From NCBI GenBank assembly GCA_012839475.1, contig DUNG01000020.1, positions 186,001 through 250,000 of the forward strand: a stretch of 64,000 nt of DNA. The letters run 5' to 3'. Positions 1 to 9,936 of the stretch are shown here, piece by piece. The notes under the pieces were generated by a model, which worked only from the letters and a program-made list of their open reading frames with translations, was not told the DNA's origin and searched no databases. The DNA is from Petrimonas sp. (GTDB lineage: Bacteria; Bacteroidota; Bacteroidia; Bacteroidales; Dysgonomonadaceae). Made by a program: the position numbers and the translations under genes. The first letter of the stretch is position 1. Each line of letters begins with the position of its first letter.

Positions 1-1350
1 AACTACGACATCATCATCAACCCCGACAGGGGCGACCTGGAGATATGGCGTAATAGGGTAATCGTGGAGGACGATGAACTGGAAAATCCCAACTTGCAAG
101 TCACCCTATCTGAAGCACTGACGATCGATGACGATTTTGAAATAGGGGAAGAGCTAACGGATGCGGTATCACTTGACCGCTTCGGCCGACGCACCATCCT
201 AAACCTGCGTCAGACGCTGGCCTCGAAAATACTGGAGCTGGAGAAAGACAACCTCTTTAACAAGTACAAGGAGAAGGTGGGCGAGATCGTTTCGGGAGAG
301 GTGTACCAGGTATGGAAAAAAGAGATCCTCTTACTGGACGACGAGCACAACGAGCTTATCTTGCCCAAAACGGAACAGATACCAAGCGACTTCTTCCGCA
401 AGGGAGAACACGTGCGCGCAGTGGTGGCACGGGTGGAGAGCAAGAACAACAACCCGAAGATCATCCTCTCGCGTACGTCGCCAGTCTTCCTGGAGCGACT
501 ATTCGAGCACGAGATACCGGAGATCGCCGATGGCCTTATCACCATCAAAGCGATTGCCCGTATCCCCGGTGAACGGGCCAAGGTGGCGGTGGAAGCATAC
601 GATGACCGGATCGACCCGGTGGGCGCATGCGTGGGAATGAAGGGATTCCGCATTCACGGGATCGTAAGAGAACTTCGTAACGAGAACATCGACGTTATCA
701 ATTACACCAATAACATCACGCTCTTCATCCAACGTGCGTTGAACCCCGCCAGGATCAACTCCATCTCGGTGAAAGAGGAAGAGCGACGAGCAGAGGTATT
801 CCTCAACCCGGAGGAGGTATCGCTGGCCATCGGTAAAGGGGGAGCCAACATCAAGCTGGCCTCCATGCTTACCGGCTACAACATAGAGGTATTCCGCGAT
901 ATCGACGAGGTGGACGAGGAGGATATCTACCTGGATGAGTTCCGCGATGAAATTGATGGCTGGGTAATCGACCAGCTCAAGAAAATAGGGTGTTCAACCG
1001 CTAAGAACGTGCTGAACATGAACCGGGAACGAATCATACGGGAGGCGGACCTCGAAGAAAGCACCGTGGATGAAGTGCTGGCTATCCTGCGCTACGAGTT
1101 CGAAGATGACGAGGAACTCGATGAGACGTATGACGACGAATACAGCGGGGAAGATATTGAAGAGACCGAAGAGGTTGAGGTCAACGACGGGGAAGAGGTT
1201 GAGGAGAACGAGGAAGTTGAAGAGGGCGAGGAGCCGGAAAGCGTTGAGGAGGAAACCGAAGACGAGGAGGAAGAGGAAGAAGAGATCGACCAGGAGCTGG
1301 AAAGCACTGAAGACGATGAGGAGGATAATAAACCCAAAGAGAACGCCTGA
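1..1350 (+). CDS. nusA: Transcription termination/antitermination factor NusA (5' end outside window)
   Basis: NusA binds RNA polymerase and nascent RNA to control pausing, termination and antitermination in the cytoplasm. The reading frame is open from base 1 (NYDIIINPDRG...), so the true start lies upstream; the GTG at 64 is internal. In window residues, the end of the N-terminal RNAP-binding domain is followed by an S1 domain (about 93-165), KH1 with GMKG near 210 and KH2 with AIGKGG near 276. After about residue 365 comes a tail of more than 80 residues that is almost all Glu and Asp. Such acidic tails are common in Bacteroidetes NusA. infB follows after 48 bases in the usual nusA-infB order. 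The family assignment is secure. Confidence 0.97.
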   Translation, partial: NYDIIINPDRGDLEIWRNRVIVEDDELENPNLQVTLSEALTIDDDFEIGEELTDAVSLDRFGRRTILNLRQTLASKILELEKDNLFNKYKEKVGEIVSGEVYQVWKKEILLLDDEHNELILPKTEQIPSDFFRKGEHVRAVVARVESKNNNPKIILSRTSPVFLERLFEHEIPEIADGLITIKAIARIPGERAKVAVEAYDDRIDPVGACVGMKGFRIHGIVRELRNENIDVINYTNNITLFIQRALNPARINSISVKEEERRAEVFLNPEEVSLAIGKGGANIKLASMLTGYNIEVFRDIDEVDEEDIYLDEFRDEIDGWVIDQLKKIGCSTAKNVLNMNRERIIREADLEESTVDEVLAILRYEFEDDEELDETYDDEYSGEDIEETEEVEVNDGEEVEENEEVEEGEEPESVEEETEDEEEEEEEIDQELESTEDDEEDNKPKENA

Positions 1351-1398
1351 TTGAACGTGGGCAAATAACATCAAGGAGTAAAGGATAAACAAAGATAT

Positions 1399-4300
1399 AT
1401 GTCTATAAGACTGATCAAAGTATCGAAAAATTTGAATGTGGGAATCAGCAGCCTCGTTGAATTCCTGCAGAAGAAAGGTATTGAAGTAGAAGCAAATCCT
1501 AACGTTAAAATCGAGGATGAACATTACGAGATACTTCTCAAGGAGTTCGGTAAGCACAAGCATATTCGCCAAGAGGCGATCGAGACAAGGGAGAAGTTGC
1601 AGCGGCGCGATGACAAGCGCGAAATCGTTGCGATAGAGGGATACGAGCTGCCCGAGGAGCAGCCTGCCAAGAAACGGGCGAAACGTGAAACCATTGAGAC
1701 GAGGGTGCCGGAAGAGATGAAGCCCCAGTTTAACGTGGTGGGTAGCATCGACCTGGATACCTTGACGGAAAAGAAGGGCGCTCCCCAAAAAGAGGAGCCC
1801 GCGAAGCCTGAACCCGAAGCCGTGAAACCGGTGAGCGAGAAGAAAAAGCCGGATACCCCCGCCCAAGAGGTACCTGTACAAGTGGAAGAAGAAATCCCGA
1901 CGAAGGAGAAAGAACAAAAGAAAGGCAAGGAGACGGAAAAAGAGGCGGTAGAGAAGACCAAACAAGAACAGGAACCGATAGTGGCCGATATACCCGCGAC
2001 AACCGCTGAAACCCAAGTAGCGATAGAAGCGAAAGTACCGTCTGAAGAGAAGGTGGAACAAACGGCCGAGCCCACACCCAAACGAGAATCCCCCGTGAAA
2101 GCGGAGAAGAAAAAGACCGAAAAGAAAAAGAGCAAGGAACAGAAAGTCGAGGAACAGGCAACCCAGGTAAAGGCCGAAAAGAAAGCGAAGAAAAAAACCA
2201 GCAAACCAGATAAACAACCGGTAACCGAGGAACAAGAAGACGAAGTCTTCCGCCTGCGTTCCAGCCTACCTGAACCGAACATCGTGGTGAAAGGTACCAT
2301 CGACCTTAACGCGATCAATGACCGCACGCGTCCTGCCCGTAAGTCCAGGGCGCAACGCCGTAAAGAACGCCTTGAAAGAGAACAGAGGGCAGCTGGTAAG
2401 AAGGGTAAGGAAGAAGCGGTTAAACAGCTGAAGAAAGAGGCGATTGACGACGACAGAAGATCAGACGCAGACTCAGACAGCAGAAAGAAAAAACGACGCC
2501 GCATACGCTCCAGCAAGGTGAATATCGATAAACCTGGTAGCTACTCCCAATCGACGAGGGGCGACCGAAGGGGATCCCTCAGGAGACCTCTGAGAGCGGA
2601 GGTGAGCGATGAGGACGTGCAAAAACAAATTAAGGAGACGCTGGCAAGACTCACCGAGAGAAGAAGCAAGCGGGCCGCTGCCAAGTACCGACGCGAAAAG
2701 AGAGAAGCTACCGCCAACAGGCAAAGGGAGGAACTCAAGCAACAAGAGAGAGAGAGCAAGGTGTTGCAGTTGACCGAGTTCGTAACAGTCAACGACCTGG
2801 CCAACATGATGGACGTGCCAGTCACCGACGTCATCTCTACCCTCATGAGCATTGGGGTGATGGTGGCCATCAACCAGCGACTGGACGCGGAGACAATTAA
2901 TATCGTGGCAGACGAGTATGGCTTCCAAACCGAGTTCGTGAGTACCGACGTGATCGAGGCGATCGCCGAGGAGGAGGACAGGCCGGAAGACCTGCTGCCA
3001 AGACCGCCCATCGTGACCGTGATGGGACACGTGGACCACGGGAAAACATCGCTGCTTGACAACATACGAAGCACCAACGTGATCGCGGGCGAGGCCGGCG
3101 GCATCACCCAGCATATCGGTGCCTACAACGTTACGCTCCCCAGCGGGCGCAAGATCACCTTCCTGGACACACCGGGCCACGAGGCGTTTACCGCTATGCG
3201 TGCCCGCGGCGCGAAGGTGACCGACGTGGCCATCATCATCGTGGCGGCAGACGATAACGTGATGCCCCAAACCGTGGAGGCGATCAACCACGCGGGCGCG
3301 GCGGGAGTTCCCATCGTGTTCGCTATCAACAAGATCGACAAGCCGGGCGCCAACCCCGAAAAGATAAAAGAGAAGCTGGCCGAGATGAACTACCTGGTAG
3401 AGGATTGGGGAGGAAAGTACCAATCGCAAGATATCTCTGCCAAGAAAGGTATCGGTATCCGGGAACTACTCGAGAAGGTGCTTCTGGAAGCAGACATGTT
3501 AGAACTGAAAGCCAACCCAAACCGAAGGGCATCCGGATCCATCATCGAGTCGTCACTTGATAGAGGCCGCGGCTACGTCGCAACCGTCCTGATCGAGAAC
3601 GGCACGTTGCGCCAAGGTGACATCGTGCTTGCCGGCTCCTACTTCGGACGCGTCAGGGCTATGTTCAACGAACGGAACCAACGGATCGAAGAGGCACGAC
3701 CCGCCGAACCGGTCGTGATCCTTGGACTTAACGGTGCCCCCCAGGCAGGTGACACGTTTAACGTGATGGAGACCGAGCAGGAGGCACGCTCCATAGCCAA
3801 CCGCCGCGAACAGCTGCAACGAGAACAATCGATACGTACACAGAAGATGCTCACGCTCGACGATATCGGTCGCCGCATCGCGATAGGCAACTTCCAACAA
3901 CTGAACATCATCGTGAAAGGCGACGTGGACGGTTCGGTCGAAGCACTATCTGACTCACTTATCCAACTCTCTACCCAAGAGATCGAGGTGAACGTGATTC
4001 ACAAGGCCGTGGGGCAGATATCGGAATCGGACATCACCCTGGCGGCCGCGTCAGATGCGATTATCATCGGCTTCCAGGTACGCCCCTCCCTTGGTGCCCG
4101 AAAAGAGGCGGAAAGAGAGGGGGTGGAAATCAGGCTCTACTCCATCATTTACGATGCCATCGAAGAGGTGACCGCCGCTATGGAAGGTATGCTCTCCCCC
4201 GATATCAAGGAGGAGATTACCGGTAACGTGGAGGTGCTTGAGGTGTTCAAGGTATCGAAAGTGGGCACCGTGGCAGGCTGCATGGTACGCGACGGGAAAA

Positions 4301-4506
4301 TTAAACGCTCTAACCAGGTACGCCTTATCCGTGACGGGATCGTGATCTTCACGGGTGAAATCGATTCGCTGAAGCGATTCAAGGACGACGTGAGGGAGGT
4401 TGCCTCGGGGTACGAATGCGGCATCTCGATACGTAACTTCAACGATATCAAAGTGGGCGACGTGATCGAGTCATTCGAAGAGATAGAAGTAAAGAAAACC
4501 CTCTAA
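1399..4506 (+). CDS. infB: Translation initiation factor IF-2
   Basis: IF-2 is the GTPase that places initiator fMet-tRNA on the 30S subunit and promotes subunit joining. The 1035-residue protein has an N-terminal IF2_N-like helical module (about 1-55), a long Lys/Glu/Pro-rich linker (about 60-400) and a second IF2_N module (about 455-510). The G domain carries GHVDHGKT (about 543), DTPGHE (about 588) and NKID (about 643), followed by domains II-IV. The charged linker is long, as in other Bacteroidetes, and accounts for the long open frames on the opposite strand. It starts at ATG 1399, directly downstream of nusA. Confidence 0.98.
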   Translation: MSIRLIKVSKNLNVGISSLVEFLQKKGIEVEANPNVKIEDEHYEILLKEFGKHKHIRQEAIETREKLQRRDDKREIVAIEGYELPEEQPAKKRAKRETIETRVPEEMKPQFNVVGSIDLDTLTEKKGAPQKEEPAKPEPEAVKPVSEKKKPDTPAQEVPVQVEEEIPTKEKEQKKGKETEKEAVEKTKQEQEPIVADIPATTAETQVAIEAKVPSEEKVEQTAEPTPKRESPVKAEKKKTEKKKSKEQKVEEQATQVKAEKKAKKKTSKPDKQPVTEEQEDEVFRLRSSLPEPNIVVKGTIDLNAINDRTRPARKSRAQRRKERLEREQRAAGKKGKEEAVKQLKKEAIDDDRRSDADSDSRKKKRRRIRSSKVNIDKPGSYSQSTRGDRRGSLRRPLRAEVSDEDVQKQIKETLARLTERRSKRAAAKYRREKREATANRQREELKQQERESKVLQLTEFVTVNDLANMMDVPVTDVISTLMSIGVMVAINQRLDAETINIVADEYGFQTEFVSTDVIEAIAEEEDRPEDLLPRPPIVTVMGHVDHGKTSLLDNIRSTNVIAGEAGGITQHIGAYNVTLPSGRKITFLDTPGHEAFTAMRARGAKVTDVAIIIVAADDNVMPQTVEAINHAGAAGVPIVFAINKIDKPGANPEKIKEKLAEMNYLVEDWGGKYQSQDISAKKGIGIRELLEKVLLEADMLELKANPNRRASGSIIESSLDRGRGYVATVLIENGTLRQGDIVLAGSYFGRVRAMFNERNQRIEEARPAEPVVILGLNGAPQAGDTFNVMETEQEARSIANRREQLQREQSIRTQKMLTLDDIGRRIAIGNFQQLNIIVKGDVDGSVEALSDSLIQLSTQEIEVNVIHKAVGQISESDITLAAASDAIIIGFQVRPSLGARKEAEREGVEIRLYSIIYDAIEEVTAAMEGMLSPDIKEEITGNVEVLEVFKVSKVGTVAGCMVRDGKIKRSNQVRLIRDGIVIFTGEIDSLKRFKDDVREVASGYECGISIRNFNDIKVGDVIESFEEIEVKKTL

Positions 4507-4539
4507 AAGACAGAAAGGTATTCACGCTATAAAAAATAG

Positions 4540-5109
4540 ATGAGCATGGCAAGAAAAGCATTATTAGGACTTAGTATAGCTGTTTTGTTGACGAGCGCAC
4601 CCGTATTGGCACAACAGGTTACACAACAAACGCCGCAACGGGTGGCACAACAGCCAATGCAGCGGGAAACCGTCGCGTACGTGAACACGACGGAGTTGCT
4701 AAACGCGTTCCCGGAACGGGAGGCAGCGACCCAGCATCTGATCACCTTAAGCCAAAACTATAAAGAGGAACTCGAGTTGATGCAAAGCGAGTACAACAAG
4801 AAATACTCCGATTACATCACCTACCAATCCTCGCTCGCGGAGAACATCAAGCTGCGCCGCATGCAAGAGCTTACCGAACTGGAGAAAAAGATGCAGCAAT
4901 TCATGGACCTGGCACAAAAGGATATTGAAACACAGGAAGCCAGTCTGCTGGAACCGCTTATGGATCAGATTAGTAAGGCTATCCAGCAGGTGGGGGTTGA
5001 ACAGGGATTCACCGTGATATACGACATGGCGAACCCGGGAATCGCTTTCGTGACGCCCAAAGCAGTGGATGCCAACCCCTACGTGAAGGAAAAATTAGGC
5101 ATCAATTAA
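4540..5109 (+). CDS. OmpH/Skp-family periplasmic chaperone
   Basis: The 189-residue protein has a Sec signal peptide (hydrophobic stretch about 7-22, cleavage near LAQ-Q). A Gln-rich spacer is followed by an OmpH/Skp domain: a conserved AYVNTTELL start, a long coiled coil (about 75-130) and a C-terminal VIYDMANPGIAF strand. Skp proteins form trimers that hold unfolded outer-membrane proteins in the periplasm. It lies 33 bases after infB and 38 bases before murI, so co-transcription is likely. The start at ATG 4540 could instead be the Met two codons later. Which Skp paralogue this is cannot be told from the sequence. Confidence 0.88.
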   Translation: MSMARKALLGLSIAVLLTSAPVLAQQVTQQTPQRVAQQPMQRETVAYVNTTELLNAFPEREAATQHLITLSQNYKEELELMQSEYNKKYSDYITYQSSLAENIKLRRMQELTELEKKMQQFMDLAQKDIETQEASLLEPLMDQISKAIQQVGVEQGFTVIYDMANPGIAFVTPKAVDANPYVKEKLGIN

Positions 5110-5147
5110 ATTACTGGAATCCAAGGGAAAAAGATGCCAAGGAAAAA

Positions 5148-5981
5148 ATGAAAGCGGGTGCCATTGGGATTTTTGATTCCGGGTACGGCGGGCTAACCGT
5201 CTTGTCGGAGATCCGGGCACGAATGCCCCGGTACGACTACCTATACCTTGGTGATAACGCCCGGGCACCGTACGGGAACCGCTCCTACGAGCGGGTGTAC
5301 CAGTTCACCCTCGAAGCGGTAAAGTGGTTTTTTGACAAAGGATGCCACCTGGTCATCCTGGCGTGCAACACCGCATCGGCAAAGGCACTCCGCACCATTC
5401 AACAGGTGGACCTCCCCAGGATGGATCCCTACCGAAGGGTGCTGGGGGTAATTCGACCAACGGCGGAACGGGTGGCCCGCTTCACACGAAGTGGGCACGT
5501 AGGTGTGCTGGGAACCGTCGGGACCATCCAGTCGCGTTCCTACGAACTGGAGATTGCCAAGTTGCATCCCGGGCTGGCGGTCACGGGTGAAGCGTGCCCA
5601 ATGTGGGTGCCGCTGGTGGAAAATAGGGAGCACGATAAGCCAGGTGCCGACTATTTCGTGAAACAGCACCTTGACCGCCTGCTCAAACGAGACCCCATGA
5701 TCGATGCCATCATCCTGGGATGTACCCATTATCCCCTACTCATCGATAAGATACGGGACTACCTACTGAATGAGATAGCCGTTATCCCGCAAGGGAAAGA
5801 AGTGGCGGAGAGCCTAATGGAGTACCTGCACCGACACCCGGAAATGGATGTCAGGTGTACCAAGGGAGGAACCGTACAGTATTACACGACCGATTCACCG
5901 GACAAATTCAACCAGATGGCATCGCTCTTCATGAACGAGCCGGTCGATACCCGAAAAACATCACTCGAGATAACAAAATGA
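5148..5981 (+). CDS. murI: Glutamate racemase
   Basis: MurI converts L-glutamate to D-glutamate for peptidoglycan. The protein has 277 residues, the usual length. It shows the N-terminal GIFDSGYGG motif and both catalytic cysteines: C73 in ACNTAS and C192 in GCTHYP. Its stop overlaps the start of the CvpA-like gene by four bases (ATGA at 5978-5981), which indicates translational coupling. Confidence 0.97.
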   Translation: MKAGAIGIFDSGYGGLTVLSEIRARMPRYDYLYLGDNARAPYGNRSYERVYQFTLEAVKWFFDKGCHLVILACNTASAKALRTIQQVDLPRMDPYRRVLGVIRPTAERVARFTRSGHVGVLGTVGTIQSRSYELEIAKLHPGLAVTGEACPMWVPLVENREHDKPGADYFVKQHLDRLLKRDPMIDAIILGCTHYPLLIDKIRDYLLNEIAVIPQGKEVAESLMEYLHRHPEMDVRCTKGGTVQYYTTDSPDKFNQMASLFMNEPVDTRKTSLEITK

Positions 5982-6589
5982 ACGCGTTTGATATCCTTAT
6001 ATTAATCTTGCTGCTGCTCGCCTTCGTACATGGTTACCGGAAAGGGTTGATCATGCAGTTAGTGGGATTGGCCACCATCATCCTTGCTGCCATCTTTGGA
6101 GGCAAGCTGGCGGCAGTGATCCTCCCGGAGCTCGTACGACTAATCAAGCTCACTCCCGAGGTGGCGAAAGTAATCTCCTACGTGCTCGCCTTCACAGGTA
6201 TCGCAGTCGTGATCGCACTGGTAGGTCGACTCGTACAACGGTTCATCGACGTGGTGTTCCTTAGCTTCGTGAACCGTCTCGCCGGTGCACTGGTAGCCTC
6301 TGGCGCATTGATGGTACTTCTGAGTGTCCTCCTGAATCTGGTACTGATACTAGATAGAAACGAGACGCTCATTAAACCCGAGCTAAAGGAAGAATCATTC
6401 TTCTTCCGGCGGGTAGAGGCAGTGGTACCCGCTATCGTACCCTACCTGAACCGGGAGTTCTGGGAAGAGCACGTGCCGGAAAAATACCGGGAAGAGGTTG
6501 AAACGAAAACGAACGATATCCACTACCCTGTCCTGCCCGCGATTACTGTCGACTCGCTCTTCCAACAACGTCATTTTAATGTAGATTGA
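5978..6589 (+). CDS. CvpA-family inner-membrane protein
   Basis: The 203-residue protein begins MNAFDILILI at ATG 5978, overlapping the murI stop. The open frame extends further upstream inside murI, but that part is not membrane-like, so this start is preferred. It has four hydrophobic segments (about 5-25, 28-48, 62-84 and 100-125) followed by a soluble tail. CvpA homologues are known from colicin V production and envelope stress tolerance; the molecular activity is not settled. The position between murI and the phospholipid genes fits an envelope role. Confidence 0.82.
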   Translation: MNAFDILILILLLLAFVHGYRKGLIMQLVGLATIILAAIFGGKLAAVILPELVRLIKLTPEVAKVISYVLAFTGIAVVIALVGRLVQRFIDVVFLSFVNRLAGALVASGALMVLLSVLLNLVLILDRNETLIKPELKEESFFFRRVEAVVPAIVPYLNREFWEEHVPEKYREEVETKTNDIHYPVLPAITVDSLFQQRHFNVD

Positions 6590-6642
6590 TACTGAGGGAG
6601 ACGGGAGACGGGAGATCGTGAACGAAAGATGAACAAGAATTG

Positions 6643-7335
6643 ATGCTGAGATATATTCATAAAGAGGGAAAGCCCGCGCTGGCGAAGATGTTTATCGTGC
6701 TGTTGATACTCAACGGTGTGCTACTTCTATGCCTGCCCAGCCACTGGCTCCCGATTACCGTCCTCGCAATATCGATCGTACTGTTCGCGATAACCCTCTA
6801 CTTCTACCGACAACCGCGCCGGGTGTACCAGGGAGAGCTACACGGGCTGGTGAACACACCTACAGACGGCAAGGTGGTGGTGATAGAAAAAGTGTTCGAG
6901 AAGCAGTTCTTTAACGAAGAACGCATTCAGGTCTCTATCTTCATGTCGCTCTTCAACGCCCACGCCAACTGGGTGCCGGTGAGCGGCAAGATTACCCACC
7001 TGTCACACGTGGCGGGAAATTTTTGGGCGGCCTACCTCCCCAAATCGAGCCACGAGAACGAACATACCAACATCGTTATCGAGACCCTCAACAACGGTAG
7101 CATCCTGACGAAACAGATTGCCGGTGCCATCGCCCGAAGGATTGTCACCTACGTGAGCGAGGGCGAAGAGGTGACTATCGGCTCTCAGCTGGGGTTCATC
7201 AAGCTAGGCTCACGGATGGATATCTTCCTACCCGTCGATAGCGAAATAATGGTGAAGCTGGGTGAACAGGTGCGGGCCAATGTCACCGTTTTGGCCCGAT
7301 TGCCCGAAGTCAAATCGCCCGAAATCAAACGATAA
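6643..7335 (+). CDS. psd: Phosphatidylserine decarboxylase (short, archaetidylserine-decarboxylase-like type)
   Basis: The enzyme removes CO2 from phosphatidylserine to give phosphatidylethanolamine at the inner membrane. The 230-residue protein has two N-terminal membrane segments (about 14-50) and the autocleavage motif LGSRMD. Ser190 would become the pyruvoyl prosthetic group after cleavage between Gly and Ser. The short form with GSR rather than LGST is usual in Bacteroidetes. A TTG codon directly precedes the chosen ATG. pssA follows after six bases, so the two successive steps of phosphatidylethanolamine synthesis are linked. Confidence 0.95.
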   Translation: MLRYIHKEGKPALAKMFIVLLILNGVLLLCLPSHWLPITVLAISIVLFAITLYFYRQPRRVYQGELHGLVNTPTDGKVVVIEKVFEKQFFNEERIQVSIFMSLFNAHANWVPVSGKITHLSHVAGNFWAAYLPKSSHENEHTNIVIETLNNGSILTKQIAGAIARRIVTYVSEGEEVTIGSQLGFIKLGSRMDIFLPVDSEIMVKLGEQVRANVTVLARLPEVKSPEIKR

Positions 7336-7341
7336 ACCAGT

Positions 7342-8130
7342 ATGCGAAAGCAGATTCCCAACCTACTCACGCTCCTCAACCTCCTCTCGGGTTGTGTTGC
7401 GATCACGCTGGCGTTCCAAGGGCGCTTCACGGGCGTGGCCATCGCCGTGCTAATCGCCGCCCTGTTCGACTTCCTGGACGGCATGGCGGCCAGGCTACTG
7501 AATGCTTACTCGCTGCTGGGGAAAGAACTGGACTCGCTGGCAGACGTGGTAAGCTTTGGAGTGGCGCCCGCCTCGGCACTTTTCGTCTTCTTAAGGGATG
7601 GTCTGTTACGCCCCGGTGGAGCGCTATCCACGGATGGCACGCTGTTACCAGGTGACTCACTGCTCCCGGGTAACCCTCAACTCCTTGAAAGTACACTGCT
7701 CCCCGCACCCCTTCTGACCATTATCCCTTACCTGGCATTCTTGATCCCGCTTTTCTCGGCCTACCGACTCGCCAAATTCAATATCGACGAGCGCCAATCC
7801 CGCTCCTTCCTGGGCCTGCCCACGCCGGCCAACGGCCTGTTCTGGGTCGGCTATTGCCAAGGTATCCACACCCTGCTACCGATTGCGGGGCAAGCTCTGT
7901 TGTACATCACCCTCGGCTTCCTTATCCTGCTCACCCCACTTATGGTCACCGAGTTGCCCATGTTTTCCCTGAAGATGGATCGGTTCGCGGTAAAAGGTTA
8001 CGAACGACAACTGCTGCTCGCGGTGCTGGTTATCGCCTTCGTCGCCCTGTGGGGATTCGTGGGCATCGCCATGGGGGTACTCGCATACATCCTGCTCTCG
8101 CTTATTCCGCACCCCAACGCCAAATATTAA
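7342..8130 (+). CDS. pssA: CDP-diacylglycerol--serine O-phosphatidyltransferase
   Basis: PssA makes phosphatidylserine from CDP-diacylglycerol and serine, feeding the decarboxylase encoded just upstream. It is a 262-residue polytopic membrane protein. The CDP-alcohol phosphotransferase signature is complete: DG..AR near 46-51, then G..., D and D in the spacing DG-x2-AR-x8-G-x3-D-x3-D. Residues about 85-122 form an unusual loop rich in LLPG/LLES-like repeats, between two membrane helices. The loop does not touch the catalytic motif. Confidence 0.94.
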   Translation: MRKQIPNLLTLLNLLSGCVAITLAFQGRFTGVAIAVLIAALFDFLDGMAARLLNAYSLLGKELDSLADVVSFGVAPASALFVFLRDGLLRPGGALSTDGTLLPGDSLLPGNPQLLESTLLPAPLLTIIPYLAFLIPLFSAYRLAKFNIDERQSRSFLGLPTPANGLFWVGYCQGIHTLLPIAGQALLYITLGFLILLTPLMVTELPMFSLKMDRFAVKGYERQLLLAVLVIAFVALWGFVGIAMGVLAYILLSLIPHPNAKY

Positions 8131-8303
8131 GGCGGCTCACTAACGACCAATCACGCCCACCGTACGAAACGCCCCCTACAAGAGTGCATACCAATCCTTA
8201 CCGCTGTCTCTTTCGGCCGGGAAATTGTTAAATAATATAAACCGGTTAGAGAAGCTAGTAGGAACGTTGTATCTTTACTGTGTAATCGAACTTATTGCCA
8301 TTT

Positions 8304-8558
8304 ATGGGGGTCATTATTAAATTTTTCCTGTTCTTTCTCGTTACCTATCTTATTTTAAGGTCGATAGGGAGGTTGCTGTTTGGTATACGCTACAAACAGA
8401 ACAGCTTTCGCCACGGGACTCCCCGCGGTAGACAACCTCGTCGGGAATCACCCAAACAGCCTGAAACACAACAAGACAGGATTATCGGCTACCAAAAGAA
8501 AAACTTTGAATCGACCGAGGTGGAGGATGCCGAATTCGTGGAGATCAAAGAGAAGTGA
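8304..8558 (+). CDS. Small DUF4834-like membrane protein
   Basis: The 84-residue protein starts at ATG 8304 with one N-terminal membrane helix (about 3-22). A basic, Pro/Gln/Arg-rich stretch follows, then an acidic tail. This is the architecture of the Bacteroidetes DUF4834 family, whose function is unknown. A TTG at 8295 in the same frame is a weaker start. The 170-base gap after pssA contains the sequence TATCTTTA (about 8269-8276), one base off a Bacteroidetes -7 box, so it may have its own promoter. Confidence 0.65.
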   Translation: MGVIIKFFLFFLVTYLILRSIGRLLFGIRYKQNSFRHGTPRGRQPRRESPKQPETQQDRIIGYQKKNFESTEVEDAEFVEIKEK

Positions 8559-8579
8559 ATCCCCGTAAAGGGCCAACAA

Positions 8580-8610
8580 TTGCATTATCAGCCATTTTTG
8601 GTTATTTTTG
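8580..8610 (+). promoter_or_regulatory. Bacteroidetes sigma-ABfr-type promoter of the sulfonolipid operon
   Basis: A -33 element TTG (8580-8582) and a -7 box TATTTTTG (8603-8610) are separated by exactly 20 bases, matching the Bacteroidetes consensus. Transcription would start near 8616, about 40 bases ahead of the ATG at 8657. The site separates the following operon from the nusA-pssA block. Confidence 0.8.
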
Positions 8611-8656
8611 CATGGAGATCATTGGGAAAATCATTCACATCATATAAGAAATCAGT

Positions 8657-9919
8657 ATGACAGACATTTTTGATCGGTTAAAAAGTGCCGAAGGTCCGCT
8701 CGAGCAGTATCGCAAAAAAGCGGAGGGGTACTTCATGTTCCCCGAATTGGAAGGGGAGATTGCCCCTAGGATGAAGTTCCTCGGCAGAGAAGTAATCACC
8801 TGGAGTTTAAATAATTACCTGGGACTAGCCAACCACCCGGAAGTACGCGAGGCGGATGCCAAGGCCGCGGCCGATTGGGGTATGGCCTACCCCATGGGCG
8901 CGCGGATGATGTCGGGACAAACAAAGTTGCACCGTGAACTGGAAGAGAAACTCGCCCGGTTCGAGAAGAAAGAGTCGGCCTACCTGCTCAACTACGGCTA
9001 CCAGGGCATGGTCTCCATCATCGACTCCCTGGTCACCCGGAACGACGTGATCGTGTACGACTCCGAGTCGCACGCCTGCATCATGGACGGCATCTTCCTC
9101 CACAAGGCCAAAGGAGGCAAAAGCTACGTCTACCCGCATAACGACATGGAGCGGTGCGACAGGATGCTGGGCTTCGCCACCCGCCAAGCCAAAGAGAACA
9201 ACGGCGGCATCCTGCTCATCACCGAAGGGGTGTTTGGCATGTCGGGCGACCTGGGCGACCTCCCGGGGATTCTCAAACTGAGGGAGAAGTACGATTTCAG
9301 GCTGATGATCGATGACGCCCACGGCTTTGGCACCATGGGCGAGACCGGAGCGGGTGTCAGCGAGCATTTCGGGGTGATGGACGAGGTGGACATCTACTTC
9401 GCAACCTTTGCCAAGTCGATGGCTGGTATCGGAGCATTCGTTGCATCTGAGAAGGCGATTGTGGACTCGCTCAAGTACAACATGCGGTCGCAAATCTTCG
9501 CAAAATCCCTTCCCATGCCGATGGTCGTGGGCGCACTCAAGCGGCTGGAGATGCTCCAAACGCAACCCCAGCACAGAGAGAACCTCTGGAAGGTAGCCAA
9601 AATGCTGCAAGAGGGACTGGTCGCCGAAGGGTTTAACATCGGCAATACCCAGTCGCCCGTCACGCCGGTCTACCTGAGCGGCACCGTGGCGGAAGGTACC
9701 AACGTGGTAGTCGACCTCCGCGAGAACCACCACGTGTTTTGCTCTATCGTGGTCTACCCGGTGGTTCCCAGGGATGTGATCATGCTCCGGCTAATACCCA
9801 CCGCATCGCACACCAAGAGGGAAGTAGAGGAGACCATTGAAGTATTCAAGAAAATCAAGGCCAACCTGGATGCCGGGAAGTATAAAGCAGACGAGGTGCA
9901 GTCGATGGCAGTCTCGTGA
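8657..9919 (+). CDS. Alpha-oxoamine synthase, probable cysteate C-acyltransferase (sulfonolipid synthesis)
   Basis: This PLP enzyme condenses an amino acid with an acyl thioester with loss of CO2. The 420-residue protein has the full fold: the substrate-side MGARMMSG motif, YDSESHA (PLP-stacking His), DDAHGFG (PLP-nitrogen Asp) and TFAKS with the PLP lysine at 253. Homologues include serine palmitoyltransferase, KBL, BioF and the cysteate acyltransferase of capnine synthesis. The next gene looks like cysteate synthase and the third is a ketoreductase, so cysteate is the likelier amino-acid substrate. Serine palmitoyltransferase is the main alternative. Its stop overlaps a possible GTG start of the next gene. 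Confidence 0.72.
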   Translation: MTDIFDRLKSAEGPLEQYRKKAEGYFMFPELEGEIAPRMKFLGREVITWSLNNYLGLANHPEVREADAKAAADWGMAYPMGARMMSGQTKLHRELEEKLARFEKKESAYLLNYGYQGMVSIIDSLVTRNDVIVYDSESHACIMDGIFLHKAKGGKSYVYPHNDMERCDRMLGFATRQAKENNGGILLITEGVFGMSGDLGDLPGILKLREKYDFRLMIDDAHGFGTMGETGAGVSEHFGVMDEVDIYFATFAKSMAGIGAFVASEKAIVDSLKYNMRSQIFAKSLPMPMVVGALKRLEMLQTQPQHRENLWKVAKMLQEGLVAEGFNIGNTQSPVTPVYLSGTVAEGTNVVVDLRENHHVFCSIVVYPVVPRDVIMLRLIPTASHTKREVEETIEVFKKIKANLDAGKYKADEVQSMAVS

Positions 9920-9936
9920 TTAAAAAACCTAACACC

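Noticed and set aside
64-1350. NusA start at GTG 64
   Set aside because: The frame is open back to base 1 with NusA-like sequence, so 64 is an internal Val codon and the gene is truncated by the window edge.
994-2235. Long minus-strand open frame opposite nusA and infB
   Set aside because: It is antisense to the Glu/Lys-rich tail of NusA and the IF-2 linker. GAA/GAG/AAG-rich DNA leaves long open frames on the other strand, and the Leu/Phe-rich product has no family features.
5855-5977. Upstream extension of the CvpA-like gene inside murI
   Set aside because: It would overlap murI by 127 bases and add a polar, unconserved N-terminus ahead of the first membrane helix.
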